Source: Paraburkholderia hospita (GTDB taxonomy: Bacteria; Pseudomonadota; Gammaproteobacteria; Burkholderiales; Burkholderiaceae). Taken from it: 64,000 nt of DNA. The stretch is taken from the NCBI RefSeq assembly GCF_002902965.1, contig NZ_CP026108.1:744001-808000 (forward strand), written 5' to 3'. Positions 43,276-51,700 of the stretch are shown in pieces. Each line of letters begins with the position of its first letter. Position 1 is the stretch's first letter. The notes under the pieces were generated by a model. The model worked only from the letters and a program-made list of their open reading frames with translations, ran no database searches and was not told the DNA's origin. The position numbers and the translations under genes are program-made.

Positions 43276-43980
43276 ATGAACGATCTTTCCGCCTTTCCTA
43301 TCACACGCAAATGGCCCGCACAGAATCCTGAGCGCATCCAACTGTATTCGCTTCCTACGCCAAACGGTGTGAAGGTCTCGGTGATGTTCGAGGAAACCGG
43401 TCTACCGTACGAACCGCATCTGGTGCGCTTCGATACTAATGATCAGATGTCGCCCGAATTTCTCTCGCTGAACCCCAACAACAAGATTCCGGCAATCCTC
43501 GATCCGGTAGGGCCGGATGGCAAGCCGCTCGCCCTCTTCGAATCAGGCGCCATCTTGATCTACCTCGCCGACAAGGCCGGACAGTTCATCCCTGATGACC
43601 CGGCAGGCCGTTATGAAACGATTCAATGGCTGATGTTCCAGATGGGCGGCATCGGCCCGATGTTCGGTCAAATCGGATTCTTCAACAAATTTGCCGGGAA
43701 GGATTATGAGGACAAACGCCCGCGCGACCGATACGTTGCCGAATCGCGGCGCTTGCTAAACGTGCTCAATGGCCGCCTTGCCGAGCGCTCCTGGATCATG
43801 GGTGACGCGTATACGATTGCCGACATGGCCACTTTTCCGTGGGTACGAAATCTCATCGGCTTCTACGAGGCTGGCGAACTGGTCGGTATCACCGATTTCC
43901 CCCATGTAACGCGTGCATTCCAGGCGTTCCTCGCGCGCCCAGCCGTCGTGAAAGCTATCAATATTCCGAGCCGCTCATAG
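43276..43980 (+). CDS. Glutathione S-transferase family protein (YfcG/YghU-like)
   Basis: 234 aa. Thioredoxin-like N-domain with IQLYSLPTPNGVKVSVMFEE and the cis-Pro/ESGA block (NKIPAILDP, LALFESGAILIYLADKAG); all-helical C-domain with GDAYTIADMATFPWVRN. The TPNGxK active site without catalytic Cys is typical of YfcG/YghU proteins, which act as disulfide-bond reductases using two glutathiones. It lies downstream of MocR regulator 2. ATG 43276 was chosen because domain homology begins about 20 residues later, as usual in this subfamily. Confidence 0.93.
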   Translation: MNDLSAFPITRKWPAQNPERIQLYSLPTPNGVKVSVMFEETGLPYEPHLVRFDTNDQMSPEFLSLNPNNKIPAILDPVGPDGKPLALFESGAILIYLADKAGQFIPDDPAGRYETIQWLMFQMGGIGPMFGQIGFFNKFAGKDYEDKRPRDRYVAESRRLLNVLNGRLAERSWIMGDAYTIADMATFPWVRNLIGFYEAGELVGITDFPHVTRAFQAFLARPAVVKAINIPSRS

Positions 43981-44302
43981 AACACGCCGCTTCGCGCAGT
44001 GACGATCGCAGCATACGAACAATGAACGGCGCCGACGAGGATACACGGGGCGGTTGGCGCCGAAATTGGCGTTTTGGTGCATCCATACAGCATGAACCTG
44101 TCACCAAGACCATACAGTCCGCGCTAGTTCGATGGTGCGTTTGTTCGAGGGGGAACAGTGGTCCCGTGGACGGATCCCGGTGTTCCCGCCGTTGCCAAGG
44201 GTGCCTCCCGGCCGCGTGAGGTTCTCGCTGCGCTTTAGCTCCGCTGTAAGCGTGCGCCCCCTGATGGTGAGCGCTCAAAGCATCACGAACCGGCCTCGAA
44301 GG
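43981..44302. other. Intergenic region
   Basis: About 320 bp between two convergent genes; no gene or clear terminator recognised. Confidence 0.5.
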
Positions 44303-44839
44303 TCATAATTCGCCGGTGTACTCGCCACGGGCCGGGTAGTCATGCTGAATCGCAAAATCAAGAGCTTGGAGTAGCTCCTTAAAATTGGGACGCACAAACG
44401 GCATAGACTGGACCGAAAGATAGTAAATGGTCCGATCTGGACGCAGCAGGAACAAGCCAGGTTCCGAGAACATTTCAGGCTCCTCGACCCCGATGGATGA
44501 TTTGCCACGCGATGTGGAAATATAAAGTCCCCATTTCCGGGCTTCCGATAGCGACAATCCATAACCAAAACGCAAGCTGTTCGCTCCAACCTTTTTCTGC
44601 ATCTCTCTCGCGCGCGATTCGCTATCGGAACTTATGGCGATCGTCGTAATTCCTCGCTCAGCGAATTCTGGCGTGAGTCTTTCCAGCTCTTTTAGATACA
44701 TTGCACAGGTTGGACAATGCAGTCCGCGATAAAAACAAATCAGCGTCATTCGCTCAGGCACTTCAGAGGTGAGATCGAACGAGCCGTGGTCCAAGGTATC
44801 GATGACAAGTTCAGGTGCCGTCTGACGAGGGAAAAGCAT
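44303..44839 (-). CDS. Peroxiredoxin-like (AhpC/TSA family) protein
   Basis: 178 aa, cytoplasmic thioredoxin fold. The active-site region reads LICFYRGLHCPTCAMYLKEL, giving a CPTC motif, then ITTIAISSDS. The CxxC replaces the PxxxTxxC of classical peroxiredoxins; this subgroup is often called 'peroxiredoxin-like' and may be a thiol reductase. AAAGGAG lies upstream of ATG 44839. Monocistronic, next to the GST gene on the opposite strand, both fitting thiol redox defence. Confidence 0.92.
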   Translation of the reverse strand: MLFPRQTAPELVIDTLDHGSFDLTSEVPERMTLICFYRGLHCPTCAMYLKELERLTPEFAERGITTIAISSDSESRAREMQKKVGANSLRFGYGLSLSEARKWGLYISTSRGKSSIGVEEPEMFSEPGLFLLRPDRTIYYLSVQSMPFVRPNFKELLQALDFAIQHDYPARGEYTGEL

Positions 44840-45081
44840 CGCGCAACTCCTTTCATAAACGATGATTCGCGCCGGCTGACGCGAGCGCTCTACTCTCGCA
44901 TATCTTTTAGACCGGTAAATCCGAAAGATATGTCCGAGAGTCCGAAATTATGTGCCAACTGCAACTCTTTAGCGTCCAGCGCCGTCATGGTTGGCCTCGG
45001 ACTCGATCTGAGGTATGTTCTTACGATATAGTCCGCTGCAGTCGTTAATCAATGTAGAGGTGTCCCTCCTCGCCCCACAAG

Positions 45082-46686
45082 ATGTCCGATTCCAATAAGA
45101 AGACTGCAAGAAAAGCCGAACTCCCTAAGATCTCATCTTCTTTTCGGCGTCTCTCGCCGAGAGGAACGCTGTGCGCAGCAATCGCCGGTGGTGCGGTCCT
45201 CATGTTCATTGCCATCTGCGTGGGTGAACATCTCGCAACGCTCGCACTCCGGGAAAACGAGCGGCTGATCGGGAATGATCTGGCCGCATCGGTCGACAGG
45301 GTCCTTGACAGCGCGAGCAGCAGCAGCCGCGCAAATGTGGAGGCGCTTTCCGGATCGCCTTGCATCGAGGTCGAGCGCAAGCTGGCAGAACTGGAAACAC
45401 ATCTGCGCTACGTACGCGCGGTCGCACTCGTCGAGAATGGCAGGGTGTACTGCTCTTCCGCATTAGGACGAGTAGATGTGCCCCTGTCCGCATACGTGCG
45501 GGCTCGGCGACGCGCAAGAGGCATCGCGCTTCTCGCGGAAACGCCGTTCCAACCGGGCGTACCAGTGCTCGTCGTTTTCAATTCGACTACGAGCAACAGC
45601 GGCGTGCTATACGTCATCGAGGCCGATTATCTCGCCGACGTGCTAGTGCACGGTGTCAGATACGGAGCTGAGCGTGCGGCTTTCGCGATTTCAGGAAACG
45701 GATTGCTTGATGAGAAGGGGCGCTTCTATTCAGCAGTCGATGCCGACGCTTATTACTCAACACGTGTTACATCCCGCGCGTGGCCATTCGCAATCGTCGT
45801 CGCATCGTCGCCCGACCTGATGGCGCGGAAGCGCTGGGGCTTCGCAGTGGCTTCAGGTGCCGTAGGATTACTCATAGCGGGTCTTATCGCGGCCATGTAT
45901 TTGTTGGCCTTTGCGCCACGTCGGTTACTGCTGGCGGCGGTTCGACAAGGACTGAAACGCAATGAATTCTATCTTGTTTATCAACCTATCGTAGCTATGA
46001 CTGACCGCAGCGTTGTAGGGGTAGAGGCCCTCCTTCGCTGGCATCACGCGAAATGGGGACCAATCAGTCCGGCAGTCTTCATGGAAGAAGTCGAGTCTAG
46101 CGACTTACTAGAAGAAGCGACTCGCTTCGTTCTTCAAACGGCACTCGCGGAAATGAGCGCCATGGCCCCGGCCTTACCCTTGAGAATCGCTGTCAATATT
46201 GCGCCGCGTGATTTGGAGCGCAAGGGTTTCGTTGCAGAAGTTGTAGCTGCGGTCAGGAGCTTGCCGCCGAATACCACCTTGGTGCTCGAACTCACCGAGC
46301 GATTTTTGCTCTCAGAAAGCGCTCGAACATCGGCCGCGTTCTCCGCACTTAGAGCCGAGGGCGTCAGGTTCGCGATTGACGATTTCGGTACCGAGCACAG
46401 CAATCTCGACCTGCTTAATCGCTTTCCCTTCGACTACATCAAGATCGACCGGCAGTTCGTCAGTCAGGTTGATACCGGTGGGGCCGACCTGATAGCCGCG
46501 ATCGTTGCGCTCGCTCGACATTTCGACCTCAAGGTCATCGCTGAAGGTGTGGAGACCCAATCACAGCACGACGGCCTGAAGTCTGTCGGAGTTCCCTACG
46601 CGCAAGGATATCTATATCAACGGCCGGCGACAGCACAACGGCTGGCGGCATCAATTTCTTCCGCAGGTGAGACAGCACAACTCTAA
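45082..46686 (+). CDS. CSS-motif EAL-domain cyclic-di-GMP phosphodiesterase
   Basis: 534 aa. Helix ~30-50, periplasmic sensor ~52-255 with CSS motif (VYCSSALG) plus an upstream Cys, second helix ~258-275, then EAL domain (~280-525). CSS-EAL enzymes open c-di-GMP to pGpG, with activity controlled by periplasmic disulfide formation. Catalytic residues are all present: VGVEALLRW (EAL), AVNIAP, LELTER, IDDFGTEHSN, IKIDRQFV and AEGVETQ. It should lower c-di-GMP and favour motility. No neighbour in the same operon. Confidence 0.95.
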   Translation: MSDSNKKTARKAELPKISSSFRRLSPRGTLCAAIAGGAVLMFIAICVGEHLATLALRENERLIGNDLAASVDRVLDSASSSSRANVEALSGSPCIEVERKLAELETHLRYVRAVALVENGRVYCSSALGRVDVPLSAYVRARRRARGIALLAETPFQPGVPVLVVFNSTTSNSGVLYVIEADYLADVLVHGVRYGAERAAFAISGNGLLDEKGRFYSAVDADAYYSTRVTSRAWPFAIVVASSPDLMARKRWGFAVASGAVGLLIAGLIAAMYLLAFAPRRLLLAAVRQGLKRNEFYLVYQPIVAMTDRSVVGVEALLRWHHAKWGPISPAVFMEEVESSDLLEEATRFVLQTALAEMSAMAPALPLRIAVNIAPRDLERKGFVAEVVAAVRSLPPNTTLVLELTERFLLSESARTSAAFSALRAEGVRFAIDDFGTEHSNLDLLNRFPFDYIKIDRQFVSQVDTGGADLIAAIVALARHFDLKVIAEGVETQSQHDGLKSVGVPYAQGYLYQRPATAQRLAASISSAGETAQL

Positions 46687-47019
46687 TCCGGAAGGTTGTT
46701 TAGCCTTTGCGACGAATCGATGATCGTTAACAACAAACTTAAGATTCTCTTAATATGGGCCGTGGCATACTGCGCATCCTCAGGTTCCTGGACCAATGGG
46801 CCTCGGAATTCCAGGATCCCTTTGGCCGGCGACGCAATGCGCCGGCCACTTTTCCCCGCCTCCGCTGTCCATTTTTCACCAAACGCGTACCACCTGGAAG
46901 CGCCTCGTCCATCGAACATAGCTTCCGCTCGATTGCTTGGCCAACTGATTGCTACTGGATAACCGCGACATCTCCGCCCCGCGCTCCCTAAAGCCAGCCT
47001 TTCGATCAACTTCTTCTTT

Positions 47020-47034
47020 CGTTACCGAGTAACG
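47020..47034. promoter_or_regulatory. Palindrome CGTTACCGAGTAACG
   Basis: Perfect CGTTAC/GTAACG repeat around CGA; third copy of the motif at 4091 and 4209. The neighbouring sequence is IS debris, so here it may be a leftover operator. Confidence 0.4.
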
Positions 47035-47126
47035 ATCCGCCACCAGGCAAAATGCAACAAACGCGCGTAATACCTTTGAACTTCCCCGCAGCATCATCTT
47101 CCTTTTATCTGTGCTAGCAGTTCCTG

Positions 47127-47215
47127 GGTGAACTTCAAAGACGCCAAGGGAACGCTGGTATCCCGGGATGCAGTCTGGGTTGCGAAAGCCGAGGACGGTG
47201 GTTTCATCCCAGGGA
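47127..47215 (+). pseudogene. Possible remnant of a chemoreceptor single-cache domain
   Basis: The plus-strand frame contains VNFKDAKGTLVSRDAVWVAK then AEDGGFI. This resembles the sCache motif of methyl-accepting chemotaxis proteins (D-x-x-G, two helical turns, VAKxxGxGFV). It is only about 30 residues and the assignment is tentative. A clearer MCP fragment lies at 13343. Confidence 0.3.
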
Positions 47216-47369
47216 GCAGCCCGTGCCGAAGTTGACGCAGGTCGCCACTTTCAGGTCTGGGGGTCGAAGCAGCCCTGCAGGGCCTCGACGACGCATTAAC
47301 CGAAATGCTAGCGGGTCCGACAGCCTGAAACGTCGCTTGTTACTTCGTGAGCTGAATCCTGGTCCCTTA

Positions 47370-47438
47370 CCCAGCCGCGCGCGGCGCGCGTGTCTGGGCG
47401 AGCTGATCCAAATCGATGGCAGCGATCATCGGTCGTTC
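47370..47438 (+). pseudogene. Fragment of an ISNCY-family transposase
   Basis: The frame reads RRACLGELIQIDGSDHRSF, matching the start of the DDE catalytic core in ISNCY transposases (RRGxLIQIDGSxHxWFE). The first catalytic Asp is present; nothing else remains. Confidence 0.65.
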
Positions 47439-47632
47439 AAGTCAACGACATGGCACTCGATTTTGGGAGCTCCCAGTGCGTGATAGATCCAGAACGCATC
47501 GGGACCGGCCTCGTAGCCGACGACTACGCGCCTCTGCCGCTAACGCCCATTCCAGCTTTTACTGCTCAATCAGATCCAGCGTGGCCTGCAAGCTAGCGGC
47601 GGCGCCCTGGCTGGGCAACAGTATGCACGGCT

Positions 47633-47669
47633 GGACGTTCGCGTTGCCCGTCGGGCAGCGCGAACGTCC
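47633..47669. repeat. Long hairpin (two 17-base arms)
   Basis: Arms GGACGTTCGCGTTGCCC and GGGCAGCGCGAACGTCC around a GTC loop; all positions pair except one T-G. No T-run follows on the plus strand. Such a stem could be a transcription terminator of an old gene, a REP-like element or the end of a lost IS. Confidence 0.6.
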
Positions 47670-47982
47670 ATTTGGCCGCCGCAACCTCAAATGAGACCGC
47701 AAGCACAATTGCCTGAGTGTTATTTGCGATGGATGCCGAATCTTTGCGCATGGTGCCACTCCTGTGCGCCGGGGTCGACGCGCTGATTCTAGTATTTGTT
47801 CGTCGGTCCCCTACGCTTCATAGATCTTGTAATTATTTCAGGCTCGGAACACTGAACCTCTAACCCGGCGAGGTTCTTGGCATGACGCCGCAGACTTGAA
47901 AACAAAGAAAACAGTCCGAAGATCGGGCCTGAACTGACACATTAAGCGATGAGAGATTGCATTTTCTCCGGTCGCTTGATTG

Positions 47983-47995
47983 GTTACGCAGTAAC
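47983..47995. promoter_or_regulatory. Palindrome GTTACGCAGTAAC
   Basis: Fourth copy of the GTTACnnnGTAAC motif, located 60 bp before the IS6 transposase remnant. Confidence 0.35.
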
Positions 47996-48054
47996 AGTCG
48001 GCTCGAATATGCTGATCCTTGTGCCAAGCTCCGCCTTCTCATCAACTCCGGCGC

Positions 48055-48382
48055 ACCGTTGACTTCCTGCTGCGCGCCCGCCGCGACACGCTTGCGGCAA
48101 AGTGCTACTGCGAGCAGGCGCTCGCGCCAAACACCATGCCTAGAACCGCCATCATCGATAATCGCGGCGCGACCCTGGCCGCTCTTGAGGCGCCGAACTC
48201 GCAACGGGAACCACTCATACAAATCCGACGGAACAAATATGCAAACAACATAGTGGAGCATGACCACCGCGCAATCGAGCAGATTGTCCGGCCGATGGTG
48301 TGCTTCAAGGACTTCCGGTGTGCTCGTATCATCCTGTCGGGGAGTCGAGGTCATGCACATGCGCCGTAAAGAGCGGATGTAA
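48055..48382 (+). pseudogene. C-terminal half of an IS6-family transposase
   Basis: Translation reads TVDFLLRARRDTLAAKCYCE, then IRRNKYANNIVEHDHRAIEQ and RPMVCFKDFRCARI. These align with IS6/IS26 transposases, including the catalytic Glu in the NNxVExDHRxIK motif. A frameshift then gives GVEVMHMRRKERM and a stop, the family C-terminus. The N-terminal HTH and first two Asp are absent. Confidence 0.85.
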
Positions 48383-48746
48383 TGCTATGACAGGCCACGA
48401 AACGTTGCTAAATAATTCTAATCGTTTCTTAAATAAGCAATCTTCACCGGATGTATCGGCCCGAACTCGTGGGCTCTATCGCGAAACATCCCGTATAAAA
48501 TAGCGTGTCGCCGGAGACAAGCAGTTCGTTATCGGAGGTTTCCCTGCCTGAACGGACGTTTTTCAGTCAGGTATGGTTGCGGAACTCGAAGAGTTTCGCT
48601 AAGAAGCGACCCGAATCGTCGATCGGTGTCACCGTAACCCTGAAGAATCTGCAAAGAAACATCGATTTTCTTCCAATAGTCCGTTTGGCCAACTGCAGAG
48701 AATTCCTTGATTCACTCCGCACTGACCTTTGATCGACTCATAACTC

Positions 48747-51700
48747 ATGAATTTCAGGAACGGCCTCGAAACCTTGTGGGACGATGGCGAGCGCGTCTTA
48801 AGTCGAACCCGACGGCCGGCCGATGGCGGTGACGAGACGCGCCTCCTTGTGCGGCCCGCAGGCGAGCCGCCCTCACCGGCCATCCTCGGCCGGCTCGCTC
48901 GCGAATTCGAGTTGAAGGACGAACTTGATGGCGCGTGGGCAGCGCGGCCGCTCGGACTGGTGCTCGAAGGCGGTAGGACGCTGCTGGTGCTGGAGGATCC
49001 GGGCGGTGAGCCGCTCGAGCGGCTGCTCAGCGCGCCTATGGCATTGGACCGTGCGGTGCGCCTCGCCGTAGGCATCGCTAAAGCACTGGGCAAGCTTCAC
49101 CAGCGCGGCCTCGTCCATAAGGACGTAAAGCCCGCCCATATCCTCGTGAACTGCACGGACGGTCAGCCGCGACTGATGGGGTTTGGCATTGCCTCGCAGC
49201 TGCAACGCGAGCGAGCAGCGCCCGAGCCGCCCGAGACCCTCGCCGGTACGCTTGCCTATGTGGCTCCCGAACAGACCGGGCGCATGAACCGCTCGATCGA
49301 CACCCGCAGCGATCTATACGCCCTCGGCGTCACGTTCTACCAGATGTTCACCGGTTCGCTGCCGTTCACCGCGGCCGATCCGATGGAGTGGGTGCACTGT
49401 CATATCGCGCGCAAGCCGGTACCCCCGAGCGAGCGGTTACGCACTGTCCCGATCATGGTTTGTCGCATTGTCATGAAGCTGCTCGCCAAGACGGCCGAGG
49501 AGCGCTACCAGACCGCGGGCGGCGTCGAGCGCGATCTTACACGCTGCCTCGACGAGTGGGAGGCCCAAGGTGACATCGACGACTTTGCGCTCGGTCAAGA
49601 GGACACGCCCGATCGGCTGCTCATCCCGGAAAGGCTCTATGGGCGCGAGGGCGAGGTGGACACCTTGCTGGCCTCCTTCGATCGCATCGTCAAAAACGGC
49701 GCCCCTGAGCTGGTGCTGGTCTCCGGCTATTCGGGCATCGGCAAATCCGCAGTCGTCAACGAATTGCACAGGGTGCTGGTACCGACGCGCGGGCTCTTCG
49801 CCGCGGGCAAGTTCGACCAGTACAAGCGCGACATCCCTTATGCGACGCTCGCTGAGGCGTTTAAGAGCCTCGTGCGACCGCTGCTCGGCAAGTGCGACGC
49901 CGAGCTCGCCTGCTGGCGCGACGCCTTTCTCGATGCGCTCGGGCCGAACGCACGGCTCACCGTCGACCTCGTGCCCGAGCTCAAGCTCATCATCGGTGAA
50001 CCGCCCCCGGTACCCGAGCTTGCGCCACAGGACGCGCAACGGCGCTTTGAGCTGGTGTTCCAGCGCTTCATAGGCGTCTTCGCCCGGGCCGACCATCCGC
50101 TGGCGCTCTTTCTCGACGACTTGCAATGGCTAGACGCGGCGACGCTCGATTTGCTCGAGTATCTGTTGACCCGGTCCGATCTGCAGCACCTCATTCTGAT
50201 CGGTGCCTATCGCGACAACGAGGTGGGCCCCGACCATCCGCTGAGGCGCAAGCTCGAAGCCGTGAAGGCCGTCGGCGGCAAGGTGACGGAGATTGCGCTG
50301 GCGCCGCTTGCGCAAGCGCATCTGCGGCAGTTGCTCGCGGACGCGCTTCGCTGCGTGCCCGCTCGCGCCGCACCGCTCGCGCAACTGGTCTACCAGAAAA
50401 CCGGCGGCAATCCGTTTTTCGCCATTCAGTTCTTGTCGTCGCTTGCCGACGAGGGCATGCTCGCCTTCGAACACCATGCCGGCCGCTGGTCCTGGGATTT
50501 GGAGGGCATCCAAGCCAAGGGCTATACCGATAACGTCGCCGACCTCATGGTCGGGAAGCTCACGCGCCTACCGACCGAAACGCAGCAGGCGTTGCAGCAA
50601 CTGGCGTGTCTTGGCAACAGCGCCGAGACGTCGACGCTCGCACTGCTCCTCGGGATTTCTGAGGAAAACGTCCGTGCGGCGCTTTGGCCCGCCGTCCGAC
50701 TGGAACTGATCGAGCACAACGCGGCTGGCTACCGGTTCGCACACGATCGCGTTCAGGAAGCCGCGTATTCGCTGATCGCCGAAGCGCGGCGACGCGAGGT
50801 GCACCTTCGAATCGGCCGACTGCTGGCAGAGCACACACCAGCTGGCAAGCGCGACGAGGCGATCTTCGAAATCGTCAATCACCTGAACCGCGCGATTCCG
50901 CTAATCGGGTCACGCGCGGAGCGGGACCAGCTCGCCGAGTTCAACTTGATTGCCGGGCGGCGCGCCAAGGCTTCCACCGCCTACGCCTCGGCGCTCAACT
51001 ATCTGGTTACGGGCGTGGCGCTCGTGGGCGACGATGGTTGGGCTCGCGTGCGGACACTCGCCTTCGCGCTGGAGTTGGACCGGGCCGAATGCGAATTTCT
51101 GACCGGCGCGCTGGCGTCGGCAGACGAGCGTCTGGCAGCACAGGCCGCACGCACGAAAGATGCGGTGGAAGCCGCGCGCGTCGCGTGTCTGCACATGGAT
51201 GTGCACGTCACGCGCGATCAGAGCAGCCGCGCGGTCGCCGTCGGGCTCGAATGCCTCAGGCGTCTGGGTATAGAGTGGTCGCCGCAGCCGACGGACGGGA
51301 AAGCCCGCCGGGAGTACCAGCGCATCGGAGTCACTCTCCGCGACCGCCCGCTTGAGGTACTGGTCGACTTACCCTTGATGAGTGACGCGGCATCCCTCGC
51401 AACTGTCGATGTGCTGGCCAAACTGACGGTGCCTGCCTTTCATACGAATCGGAACCTGCTTTGCCTGGTCATCTGTCGCATGGTCAATCTGAGTCTCGAG
51501 CGCGGCAACGCCGACGCGTCCTCTTTCGCCTATGCGTCACTCGGCTTGATCGCCGGGCCGCGCTTCGGCGACTACGAGACCGGCTATCGATTCGGCCAGC
51601 TCGGCTACGAGCTGGTCGAGCAGCGCGGGCTGAAGCGCTACGATGCAAGGACCTATATGGCTTTTGGCGGTATGATCCTGCCATGGAAGCGACCTTTCCG

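Larger units (their letters stand above)
46687..48746. other. Two-kilobase graveyard of mobile-element fragments
   Basis: No intact gene. Fragments of ISNCY and IS6 transposases, a possible chemoreceptor remnant, two copies of the GTTACnnnGTAAC palindrome and a long hairpin are listed separately. The right end (48400-48740) is the promoter region of histidine kinase copy 3 and shows no clear operator. Confidence 0.65.
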
